Below are positions 1-6,538 of a DNA stretch of 21,898 nucleotides, piece by piece (position 1 is the first letter of the stretch; each line of letters opens with the position of its first letter). The notes below the pieces were generated by a model. That model was not told the origin of the DNA. It saw only the letters and a list, made by a program, of their open reading frames with translations, and searched no databases. This DNA is from Pseudomonadota bacterium. GTDB taxonomy: Bacteria; Pseudomonadota; Gammaproteobacteria; Steroidobacterales; Steroidobacteraceae. The position numbers and the translations under genes are program-made. The DNA is taken from the NCBI GenBank assembly GCA_021805275.1, contig JAJZFQ010000258.1, positions 1-21,898 of the forward strand. Reading direction: 5' to 3'.

Positions 1-538
1 TGGCCATCGGATGGGCGCGATCAGCCGCCGAAATGGTGCACAGCGCCGCGACCCGCTCCGGATAGCGCTCGGCGAAGGCGAGCGCCACCATGCCGCCGTA
101 GGAGCCTGCGACGATGGCGCGCAGCGCTGGCTCTCCGAGCGCATCGAGGACGCGGGCGAGGGCGTCGGCCTGGTCGTACGTCGAGATGCTGGGGAAGGGC
201 TGAGTGGCCTTCGGGCCGCTCGAATCCCCGCAACCGCCGAGGTAATCAAAGCTGAGGATGCGCACGCGTGCGGGGTCGAGCGTGCGGCCGGGGCCGACCA
301 GCTCGGCCCAGCAGCCCTGGCGCGGACGATCCGGATCGAAGAGCCGCCGGTCGCACCAGATACCCCCGAGGGCCGCGATGAGCGGCGCATCCGTCGGGCC
401 GCTGACGCGCCAGGCGATCTCGGCGTCGCTGAGTCGGCCGCGATGATGCAGCGTCCACTCGCCGGGGCAGCGGATTCGCCCTTCGCGCAGCGCAATGGGC
501 TCGGTCGGCTCGCGGCCGAGGGGGTCAGTGTGAGCCAC
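1..538 (-). CDS. MetX-type homoserine O-acyltransferase (alpha/beta hydrolase), 3' end missing
   Basis: This is the N-terminal 179 residues of a protein that runs off the left edge. It resembles the MetX family, which transfers an acetyl or succinyl group to homoserine in methionine synthesis. Seen: an N-terminal strand with LIAALGGIWCDRRLF (the family's oxyanion-side GGI region), FDYLGGCGDSSGP near residue 98, and the nucleophile elbow AGSYGGMVALAF with Ser146, followed by AERYPERV and SAADRAHP. The SYGG elbow and the short GGIWC segment recall the succinyl-type MetX enzymes of Xanthomonas relatives, but the acyl donor cannot be read from this fragment. The catalytic Asp and His lie outside the window. 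I chose GTG at 538 because GGAGAG sits 5 nt upstream; an ATG at 570 is in another frame. It lies 81 bp downstream of crcB on the same strand and may be co-transcribed. Family sure; substrate less so. Confidence 0.8.
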   Translation of the reverse strand, partial: MAHTDPLGREPTEPIALREGRIRCPGEWTLHHRGRLSDAEIAWRVSGPTDAPLIAALGGIWCDRRLFDPDRPRQGCWAELVGPGRTLDPARVRILSFDYLGGCGDSSGPKATQPFPSISTYDQADALARVLDALGEPALRAIVAGSYGGMVALAFAERYPERVAALCTISAADRAHPMA

Positions 539-619
539 CGGCGCTCTCCGAAGAGGATGCTGGGCGCCATCTTGAGCCGCGCGGCGTGTCCGCGGCAAGT
601 GCACCTGGCGGCCCGGGGC

Positions 620-1000
620 TCAGCCGCCGATCCAGGCCACCGTGGCGATTCCTGCGACGGTCATCACCAGCGAGGCGGTGACGTGGGTGACAATCTCGAT
701 CAGCGCCCAGCTGGTACGCCCGCCCTGCAGGTCGGCCACCACTTCGGCGGAGAAGGTCGAGAACGTGGTGAGGCCGCCGCAGAATCCGGTGATGATGGCG
801 AGCCGCCACGCCGGGTCGAGCGCCGGGTAGCGGGTAAAGAAGGCGATGGCGAGCCCGATGATGTAGGCGCCGATGATATTGGCCGCGAGCGTCCCCGGAG
901 GCAGGGAGGGAAACAGGCTGTTCAGCCGGTTGCCGAGCCACCAGCGCAGCAGCGCCCCGAGGGCCGCGCCGAGGCTGATGGCCAGGATGGTTTTCCACAT
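620..1000 (-). CDS. crcB: Fluoride ion channel/exporter CrcB (Fluc)
   Basis: The 126-residue product has four hydrophobic segments and matches the Fluc/CrcB family of small dual-topology inner membrane channels, which let fluoride leave the cell. Seen motifs: [13 protein letters not shown] near the N-terminus (the conserved G-x3-R), [14 protein letters not shown] in TM2 with the conserved Asn, and the family hallmark [15 protein letters not shown] in TM3, which carries the phenylalanines lining the pore. Length is typical (about 120-130). The ATG at 1000 has GGAGG 11 nt upstream. Such genes are often preceded by a fluoride riboswitch; I looked for its core upstream of position 1000 and did not find it. 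The MetX-like gene follows on the same strand after 81 bp; the functions are unrelated, so any co-transcription is probably only positional. Confidence 0.95.
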   Translation of the reverse strand: MWKTILAISLGAALGALLRWWLGNRLNSLFPSLPPGTLAANIIGAYIIGLAIAFFTRYPALDPAWRLAIITGFCGGLTTFSTFSAEVVADLQGGRTSWALIEIVTHVTASLVMTVAGIATVAWIGG

Positions 1001-1712
1001 GAGCGCTGTTGCCTCCGCGCGCCGCTCCCGGCCGCCCGTTGATCCCCGGTGAGGGGCTATGTTCGCGGTTTCAGGCCTGCGCTGGCAAGCCCAGAGGTGG
1101 CGCCGCTGGTGCGCGCCATCCGGTTGCGGCGCAGGTGCGCATCAGGCATTTCAAGAGTCCCGGTGCGCGCCGGTGCGGGCTGCGAAGACCGGCCGACGGC
1201 CGTACGGCTCGAAGGTTAAGGCGACGGCAGGTCTCGGGGGGAGAGAAAGTCCCGGCGCGGGCATGGGAGCCGGTGCGTCAGGACGGTCGCCGCACCGCGC
1301 AGCGCTGCTCGACTTCGTGGACGCACTGCGCTCAGTCGAGCACTGACAGGTGTCGAGCTGCTGCAACTCGATGCGCCTCCTCGAGCATCTGGTCGTGACA
1401 TTCGGCAGCGTCCCCGCCGCAGTCTCTCGGCGCTCATGGTCACATCGGGGTGGGGGCGCATCCGGCTCGAGTGTTAGAAGATCATCAGGATGAGCGCCTG
1501 ACGAGTGCTCATCGCCAGGCGCACGAATTGCATTGAGTTAAATGAGCCTACAGCAAGCCCTAACGCCAGTTAGATGTCAACACCCGCCGCCACGTTCCGT
1601 GATCACGTGCGTGGTATTGGGAGCAGCGAGTGTGGCGTGATTGACGCCACAGCGACGTCTTCCGAATATCCACGGCGAGATTGACAGCGATTGCGCAGTT
1701 GAGGGAGTCCCA
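1001..1712. other. Intergenic region, about 0.7 kb, no convincing gene
   Basis: This gap separates crcB (leftward) from the small secreted protein gene (rightward), so it should hold two divergent promoters. Short open frames exist on both strands but lack family motifs, ribosome binding sites and a consistent codon pattern. The part from about 1470 to 1700 is visibly less GC-rich than its surroundings and contains several inverted repeats: 1494-1500 with 1516-1522, 1560-1564 with 1569-1573, a palindrome at 1598-1607 and a hairpin at 1631-1651. I find no tRNA or known riboswitch. Confidence 0.6.
1631..1651. promoter_or_regulatory. Perfect inverted repeat upstream of the secreted protein gene
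   Basis: TGTGGCGT and ACGCCACA form an 8-bp perfect inverted repeat around the 5-nt centre GATTG, about 60 bp before the start codon at 1713. The right arm overlaps TTGACG (1641-1646), which resembles a -35 box; the -10 candidate GAATAT 17 nt later is weak. The dyad could be an operator overlapping a promoter, or an RNA hairpin. The repeat is seen; the role is inference. Confidence 0.3.
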
Positions 1713-2207
1713 ATGAAACCATTGAAGTTGATCGCCTCGTTGGTCGTGGCCGGATCGTGTCTGGGGCTTGCCCCGTGCTCCAGCGCCATTGTCGTCAGCA
1801 CCAGCGGCTACGGGCCGGACTGCAGCGGTGCGGCAGCCTCGCAAGGGGTCATCTGGCCACCGGATCACACCATGGTCGCTGAGAGCATCGTGGGCGTCAC
1901 CGACGCGTATGGACTGCCGACCACGATTGTCGTCACCGGGATCCAGCAGGATGAGCCGGTCGAAGCGCTCGGCAGCGGCAATACCGAGCCCGACGGCAGC
2001 GGGGTGGGCACCGCGACCGCCTATGTGCGTGCCGAGCGCTCCGGCCTTGGAACCGGTCGGCTCTACTTCATTTCCTTCTCGGCGACCGATACCTCAGGCG
2101 CCCAGTGCACGGGCATGGTCCAGGCCTACGTGCCGCACGATCAGGGACAGGGGTTCACGCCAACCGATACGGGCCAGCGTTACGACTCGACCCAGGTCGT
2201 CGACTGA
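1713..2207 (+). CDS. Small secreted protein of unknown function with WPPDH / PHDQG motifs
   Basis: The 164-residue product starts with a clear signal peptide (MKPLKLIASLVVAGSCLGLA, probable cleavage after CSSA), so it should be exported. The mature part contains VIWPPDHTMV, a run of beta-strand-like segments, QDEPVE, ATAYVRAERSGLGTGRLY, FSATDTSGAQCTG and VPHDQGQG. This order (WPPNHK-like, DEP, RAER-G-G-RVY, TATD-G-CTG, VPHDQ) recurs, as I remember it, in repeat units of large bacterial secreted and surface proteins, often next to HYR-type Ig-like modules. Here it would stand alone as one unit. ATG at 1713 is preferred over upstream in-frame starts because GAGGGAG lies 5 nt upstream and the signal peptide begins there. 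Cys residues near 16 and 22 do not sit in a good lipobox. I do not know its function. Confidence 0.75.
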   Translation: MKPLKLIASLVVAGSCLGLAPCSSAIVVSTSGYGPDCSGAAASQGVIWPPDHTMVAESIVGVTDAYGLPTTIVVTGIQQDEPVEALGSGNTEPDGSGVGTATAYVRAERSGLGTGRLYFISFSATDTSGAQCTGMVQAYVPHDQGQGFTPTDTGQRYDSTQVVD

Positions 2208-2689
2208 GGTCACGATGGGCTGAGGCCCGCCCGGATGCGATCGGTCCCGCTGCCCAGCATCGGGCCGCTCGCACGGGCGGGGCCTGATTGAGCGATACGC
2301 CCAGCGCCGAGCTGACAGGCGGCTCGGCCGCGCGCCGCTCGGCGTGCCCTCGAGGGCTCCAACCTGCGCCGCCTTGCTCGGGTCGGTCTTGAGGTCTGAT
2401 CGTGTGAGCGGCTGCGTGGGCAGGCGCTGAGCTGCCGCGGATTGAACACTGGATGCCCGAGGCGGTTGTGCACCAGCGAGCACCGGTTGACCACCGAGCA
2501 ATAGCAGTAGGGGAAGGACACTCCCCCAGATGAGCGCGCAGCGCTCTGCGGCTGCTCGAATCCGAACAACGCGATCGGCTGCCCGGCCGGCAGCACGCCA
2601 CCGTTCACGCCGCTGCAGCACAGCGAGGTTCCGCCCGGCGGCTCGCCGCCGGCGCCGATTGGCGCGGCGCAGCAGCTGGCGAGCAACTG

Positions 2690-2839
2690 TCAGGGCGAGC
2701 GCTGCGCCTGACCCTTGCAGAACACCTGGAACAGTTTGACCTTGCCCGGTGCGATGCCCTCGTTGGCCACCAAGGGCTTCAGGCCCGGGGAATTCGCTCC
2801 GAATGTCTGCTGCGGCGGCGTCACGTCCGACTCATCCAC
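2690..2839 (-). pseudogene. Hypothetical fragment, 49 codons, in frame with the preceding ORF
   Basis: Reading from GTG at 2839 gives 49 residues ending KVKLFQVFCKGQAQRSP. Its codon pattern is that of a real gene in GC-rich DNA: about 65 % G/C at position 1, 45 % at position 2 and 86 % at position 3 by hand count. No Shine-Dalgarno sequence precedes the GTG. The frame is continuous with the ORF at 2852-3001 across a single TGA, and opens again after its own TGA into a Cys-rich stretch (LLASCC, SLCCSG). I do not recognise the family. Most likely it is the middle part of a broken gene; an independent small gene or read-through is possible. Confidence 0.35.
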
Positions 2840-2851
2840 CTCGAGAGATGG

Positions 2852-3001
2852 TCAGCCGGAGGACTCGAGCAACATCCGATCGGTGCGCATGGTGTCGGAT
2901 GCGACCCAGAGCGATACCGCCGCGCTCAGCACCGCTCCGATCGCGAGCGCGCTCCCGGCCCAGTGCCGCTCCAGCAGGGACGCTCGTCTCGCATCCGCCA
3001 C
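2852..3001 (-). CDS. Hypothetical small membrane protein or N-terminal fragment of a broken gene
   Basis: GTG at 3001 opens 49 codons: a basic start (VADARRASLLERHW), then one likely transmembrane segment (AGSALAIGAVLSAAVSLWVA), then a short tail ending in LLESSG. AGGAA lies 9 nt upstream of the GTG; another in-frame GTG at 3019 follows a stop directly. Third positions are about 86 % G/C. The arrangement (positive N-terminus, single helix) would suit a small inner membrane protein or the anchor of a longer protein whose remainder is read after the TGA at 2852-2854. No family recognised. Confidence 0.35.
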   Translation of the reverse strand: MADARRASLLERHWAGSALAIGAVLSAAVSLWVASDTMRTDRMLLESSG

Positions 3002-3084
3002 GGGCGCTTGTTCCTGCACTCAGCGCCGCGGCCGCTCGGCGTCAGCCCGGATCGGCCGCCGCGCGGCGCTTGATCCGTAGGCGG

Positions 3085-3120
3085 CGCTCCGCCGGGCGCG
3101 ATCCTGCACCCGGCGGAGCG
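3085..3120 (-). terminator. Strong hairpin after the Asp-box protein gene
   Basis: CGCTCCGCCGGG (3085-3096) and CCCGGCGGAGCG (3109-3120) form a perfect 12-bp stem with a 12-nt loop, starting 18 bp beyond the stop codon at 3138. There is no clear T-run after it on the minus strand, as is common in GC-rich genomes. Placement directly after the gene supports a terminator or 3' stabilising hairpin. Confidence 0.55.
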
Positions 3121-3137
3121 GTTGGTCTATCGATCGC

Positions 3138-6100
3138 TCACAGCGCCTTCGTGCCCGCGGCGATCGCCGCGTTCAGCTGCTGTTCGCCGGCGTGCGCCTT
3201 GCCCTCGAGGTAGGCGAACACCTGCGCCTCGGCGCTCGTCGGGCGCACATAGCCTTCGTCGACCTCGGCGGCGAGGTACGCCAGGTGACTGCGCACCTTC
3301 GTCTGGTAGAGCAGCGTGCCCTCGCTCGAGTGGACCTTCATCTGCACCATCGCGGCGATGGCCGCATCCAGGGCGGTGCGGGCCTGCTCGAGCGCGTGCA
3401 CGTTGGCAGGCGCCTTCTCAATGGCCGCCTGTACGCGCATCCGCAGGGCGAGTGCGCGGTTCACGGTCGCATCGAGGGTGTTCAACGCCGCGTGGATGCG
3501 CAGTCCGAGCGCCAGGCGCGCCTGCAGGGCGCCCGCGCCCGGGTGCAGGCGTGGATCGAGCTCGACGGTGAACGGCGCGCGCAGCCGCTCCCCGTTGTAG
3601 TCGAGGACCGCGGTGTATTGTCCGGGCAGCACGGTCGGTCCTTCGACCGAGTCCGGCAGGCCGCCGGCGGCCACCGGTACCCAGAAGCCGGTCACTTCCG
3701 TGGCGTCGGGGTAGCGCAGGTTCCACTGGAAGCGGTTGTTGCCCGGTGTGATCGCGCTCGCCTTGCGCTCAGCGGCGGCCTTCGCCTCGGCCGGTGTACG
3801 GTTGTCGCGCGCGGTGGCGCTCAGTTTCTTCACCGGCCGCTTCAGGTGCAGCGCGAAGCTGCGGATCAGCTGACCCTGGGCATTGAGGAAGCTCAGGCGT
3901 ACCGGCACCTGCCCGTGGTAGTCGGCCGGGATGTGGAACAACACCGTCGCGCCAAACGGCGGATTGGTGCCCGCCGTGCCGATGCGCTTGGTGTAGCTGC
4001 TGCGGCCGTAGGCATGGCTCAGCCAGGCGGTCTCAGGGGCGTAGAGCGCCGGCACGTCCGGTGCCGGTGCGCTCTGATGCGTCAGCTGCTCGAGCAGCGC
4101 GAGGTTGTCGAGGATCCACATCGAGCGGCCGTGCGTGGCGATCGCCACCTGGCCCTGGCGGGTGTCGATGGCGATGCCGCGCACCTGCACGCGGGGCAGG
4201 TTCAGAGTCAGCGGCTGCCACTGCTGCCCGCCGTTGAAGCTCACGTACACCGTGTTCTTGGTACCCGCGAACAGCAGACTCGGCTCGCTCGGGTCCTCGG
4301 CCAGCGACAGCACGTACTCGCGCGCCGGCAGGCCGGAGGTGATCTTCTGCCAGTGCGCGCCGTAGTCGGTGGTCTCGAACACGTACGGGTGGAAGTCGTC
4401 CCACATGTAGCGCGAGGCGCTCAGATAGGCGGTGCCCGTGGCGCTCGCGGACGGGACGATGGCGTTGATCTCGGTCCACTGCGGCAGCGCCGGGGGCGTG
4501 ACCGCCTGCCAGTGCGCCCCGCCGTCGCGGGTGACGTGCACCAGGCCGTCGGCCGAGCCGGCCCACATCACCTCGCCGTCGCGCGCCGAGACGGCGAGCG
4601 CCGAGATGTCCGGGAAGATCTCCGCCCCGGACGCATCGTGGTTGACCGGGCCACCGGTCGGGCCCTCGGTGGACTTCACGTTGCGGGTCAGATCGGGGCT
4701 GATGCGGCTCCAGGTGCGCCCGAGGTCATGGCTCTCGAGCACGTACTGCGAGGCGAGCAGCAGCGTGTGCGGATCGGTGGGGGAGAAGAAGATCGGGTGT
4801 GTCCACCCGAAGCGGTACTTCATCTCGGCCGAGGAGGCGCCCTCCTGGTAGTCCGGCCAGGGGCTTACGTCGTTGAACTGTCCGACCGAGTGGTCGTAGC
4901 ACACCAGGATGCTGAAGTAGCCGCTGCCGCAGGTGACCTGGGCGTCAAGCGGATCGGGCGCAACGAAGGTTGCCTCGTTGTAGGCGACGCCGTGCCAGGC
5001 CGACAGCGGAACCATGCCTTCCGGCGTCGCGCTCGGTCCCTCGAAGGAGCCCTCGTCCTGCTGTGCCCCGTACAGGTGATAGGGGAACTGGTGGTCGAGG
5101 GCCACGTGGTAGAACTGGCCGGTCGGCTGGTTGTGCTCGGTGCTCCAGGTCTTGCCGCCGTCCACCGAGATGGTTGCCCCGCCGTCGTTGCCCTCGAGCA
5201 GGATTTTCGGATTGCGCGGGTTGATCCACACGATGTGGTTGTCCCCGTGCGGGGTGTGCAGCATCGAGAAGCGCTCGCCGCCGTCATGCGAGACCCACAG
5301 CGCGTCCACCTCGGGGGCGTAGACGGTGTTCGGGTCTGTCGGGTCGGCATAAATGCTCATGTAGTAAAAGGCGCGCTGGCGCAGGCTCCAGCTGCGGTTC
5401 ACGCGCCGCCAGTGCGCCCCGGCGTCATCGGAGCGGAACACCCCGCCGTGCTTGGCCTGCACGATGCTGTAGAGGACGTCGGGGTCGCTGGCCGCCACGG
5501 TGATGCCGATGCGCCCGAGCACTCCGCTTGGGAAGCCGGGGTTGTGCGAGATCTCCCGCCAGTGCGCGCCGCCGTCGTCGCTCTTGTACAAGCCGCTGCC
5601 CGGGCCGCCGTCATCGAGCTTCCAGGGCGTGCGATAGGCCTGCCACAGGGCCGCATAGAGCACCTGGGGATTGCGCGGGTCCATCACCAGGTCGATCGCT
5701 CCGGTGCGCGCGTTGAGGTAGAGCACCTTCTTCCAGGTGTGTCCGCCATCGGTGGACTTGAACACGCCGCGCTCGGCGTTGGGCTTGAACACATGGCCCA
5801 TGGCGGAGGCGTACACGATGTCGGGGTTCGACGGATCGACCACGATGGCGCTGATGGTGTGGGTGTCGGTGAGTCCGGCGCGCTGCCACGTCTTGCCGGC
5901 ATCGCTCGAGCGGAACACGCCATCCCCGGTGATCACATCGCCGCGGATGTCGCTCTCGCCGGTACCGACGTAGAGGATCTTGGGGTTCGAGGGCGCGACC
6001 GCGATCGCCCCGATGCTCTCGCTCGAGCCGGGCAGGGTGCGGTCGGTGATGTTCACCCAGCGGTGGCCGTAGTCGGTGCTGCGCCACACGCCCCCGTCGA

Positions 6101-6320
6101 CGGCGCCCATATAGAACAGATCCGGGTCCCGCGCAACCCCCTCCACGGCCACCACGCGCCCGCCGATCCACGGGCCGACGTTGCGCCAGCGCAGCGCCGA
6201 GTAGGGCGCGAGGTGAGCCGTCGCGGGCGCCGGGGTGGCCCCGAGTGGCGCGGCGAGCAGGGCGCCGAGGGCGATCAAGGGCAGGGCACGCGCCCCGGCA
6301 TGACGCTGGACGATGGACAT
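3138..6320 (-). CDS. Secreted Asp-box (BNR/sortilin-like) beta-propeller protein, 1060 aa
   Basis: The 1060-residue product has a signal peptide (about residues 1-29, ending near APLGATPAPATA) and then a long array of Asp-box motifs of the form S-x-D-x-G-x-x-W: STDYGHRW (81), SSDAGKTW (138), STDGGHTW (189), SDDGGAHW (247), SDDAGAHW (297), SHDGGERF (344), SVDGGKTW (385), SHDLGRTW (about 528), TRDGGAHW (about 595), TTDYGAHW (about 649) and SFNGGQQW (about 693). Eleven such motifs fit two fused beta-propellers of the VPS10/sialidase-like superfamily. Residues from about 720 on look like a beta-sandwich (GATVLFHIPADY, NNRFQWNLRYPDA, LPGQYTAVLDYNGE) and then an alpha-helical, Ala-rich tail. Such proteins are common in GC-rich soil proteobacteria and are often annotated as glycosyl hydrolases, although catalytic activity is not established. 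ATG 6320 has GGGAGG 9 nt upstream. It appears monocistronic. Substrate unknown. Confidence 0.85.
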   Translation of the reverse strand: MSIVQRHAGARALPLIALGALLAAPLGATPAPATAHLAPYSALRWRNVGPWIGGRVVAVEGVARDPDLFYMGAVDGGVWRSTDYGHRWVNITDRTLPGSSESIGAIAVAPSNPKILYVGTGESDIRGDVITGDGVFRSSDAGKTWQRAGLTDTHTISAIVVDPSNPDIVYASAMGHVFKPNAERGVFKSTDGGHTWKKVLYLNARTGAIDLVMDPRNPQVLYAALWQAYRTPWKLDDGGPGSGLYKSDDGGAHWREISHNPGFPSGVLGRIGITVAASDPDVLYSIVQAKHGGVFRSDDAGAHWRRVNRSWSLRQRAFYYMSIYADPTDPNTVYAPEVDALWVSHDGGERFSMLHTPHGDNHIVWINPRNPKILLEGNDGGATISVDGGKTWSTEHNQPTGQFYHVALDHQFPYHLYGAQQDEGSFEGPSATPEGMVPLSAWHGVAYNEATFVAPDPLDAQVTCGSGYFSILVCYDHSVGQFNDVSPWPDYQEGASSAEMKYRFGWTHPIFFSPTDPHTLLLASQYVLESHDLGRTWSRISPDLTRNVKSTEGPTGGPVNHDASGAEIFPDISALAVSARDGEVMWAGSADGLVHVTRDGGAHWQAVTPPALPQWTEINAIVPSASATGTAYLSASRYMWDDFHPYVFETTDYGAHWQKITSGLPAREYVLSLAEDPSEPSLLFAGTKNTVYVSFNGGQQWQPLTLNLPRVQVRGIAIDTRQGQVAIATHGRSMWILDNLALLEQLTHQSAPAPDVPALYAPETAWLSHAYGRSSYTKRIGTAGTNPPFGATVLFHIPADYHGQVPVRLSFLNAQGQLIRSFALHLKRPVKKLSATARDNRTPAEAKAAAERKASAITPGNNRFQWNLRYPDATEVTGFWVPVAAGGLPDSVEGPTVLPGQYTAVLDYNGERLRAPFTVELDPRLHPGAGALQARLALGLRIHAALNTLDATVNRALALRMRVQAAIEKAPANVHALEQARTALDAAIAAMVQMKVHSSEGTLLYQTKVRSHLAYLAAEVDEGYVRPTSAEAQVFAYLEGKAHAGEQQLNAAIAAGTKAL

Positions 6321-6424
6321 GATCCGATTCCTCCCGCCGGACGCGCCGCGCCCGGCCCTCTTTTGTTATGGGCTTCGATCGAGCCGGCTCTTAGGGTAGA
6401 AGATCGCCCCGTGAGTGACAATGA

Positions 6425-6470
6425 GTCCTGCCGAGCGAGCCGCTCGGGACAGCGCATCCCGGGTGCGCTG
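6425..6470. repeat. Two adjacent hairpins in the divergent promoter region
   Basis: In the 218-bp gap between the Asp-box gene and the methyltransferase gene, two dyads lie back to back. CCGAGCG (6431-6437) pairs with CGCTCGG (6441-6447) around AGC, and GTCC/GGAC can extend it with a bulge. CAGCGCA (6450-6456) pairs with TGCGCTG (6464-6470) around the loop TCCCGGG. They lie upstream of the candidate promoter of the rightward operon, so they could be operator sites or RNA hairpins of the leftward direction. Function is not known. Confidence 0.35.
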
Positions 6471-6488
6471 CGGGCGGGCCGGCGGGCA

Positions 6489-6497
6489 TGCTAGATT
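6489..6497 (+). promoter_or_regulatory. Candidate extended -10 promoter for the methyltransferase operon
   Basis: TGCTAGATT matches the extended -10 pattern TGn-TATAAT with four of six core bases; no good -35 lies 16-18 bp upstream. It sits 42 bp before the GTG start at 6539, in a short AT-richer patch. Plausible but unproven. Confidence 0.3.
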
Positions 6498-6538
6498 AGT
6501 GCGAGAACATACCCCAGCAATGGCAGCGAGGAGGCGCC

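Larger units (their letters stand above)
2208..3137. other. Poorly coding region, probably a decayed minus-strand gene
   Basis: About 0.9 kb between two genes whose ends face each other. No product of recognisable family is encoded. On the minus strand, one reading frame from about 3019 down to about 2400 shows the codon pattern of a high-GC gene but is interrupted by TGA at 2852-2854 and 2690-2692. Beyond about 2500 the coding-like pattern appears to move to another frame, in a stretch beginning with a hydrophobic run (IWGSVLPLLLLLGG). The two best fragments are listed separately. The hairpin at 3085-3120 belongs to the neighbouring large gene. Confidence 0.45.

Noticed and set aside
11..1042. 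Plus-strand open frame opposite the MetX-like and crcB genes
   Set aside because: Both minus-strand genes have unmistakable motifs and the plus-strand translation is low-complexity Arg/Gly/Ala-rich.
1240..1257. GAGAGAAAGTCCCGG, resembling the GAGGAAAGTCC element of RNase P RNA
   Set aside because: The other conserved parts of RNase P RNA, including the ACAGAACCC-type 3' element and a correct overall length, were not found nearby; the match is short and imperfect.
1009..1398. Plus-strand open frames of 95-129 codons between crcB and the secreted protein gene
   Set aside because: No ribosome binding sites, no consistent codon-position bias, and Arg/Ala/Ser-rich translations without motifs.
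2210..2290. GGCCCGCCCG and CGGGCGGGGCC as a terminator of the secreted protein gene
   Set aside because: The arms are separated by about 40 nt and need a bulge; no T-run follows, so it is too weak to list as a terminator.
2840..2860. Small hairpin (CCATCT/AGGTGG) just after the TGA at 2852-2854 as a possible SECIS element
   Set aside because: The stem is short, contains a wobble pair, begins directly at the TGA and lacks the loop features of bacterial SECIS elements; selenocysteine read-through is not supported.
3192..6494. Open frame of about 1100 codons on the plus strand, opposite the Asp-box protein gene
   Set aside because: It is antisense to a well-supported gene with a signal peptide and many conserved motifs. 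Its translation is rich in Arg, Gly, Val and His without family motifs, as expected for the mirror frame of a GC-rich gene.
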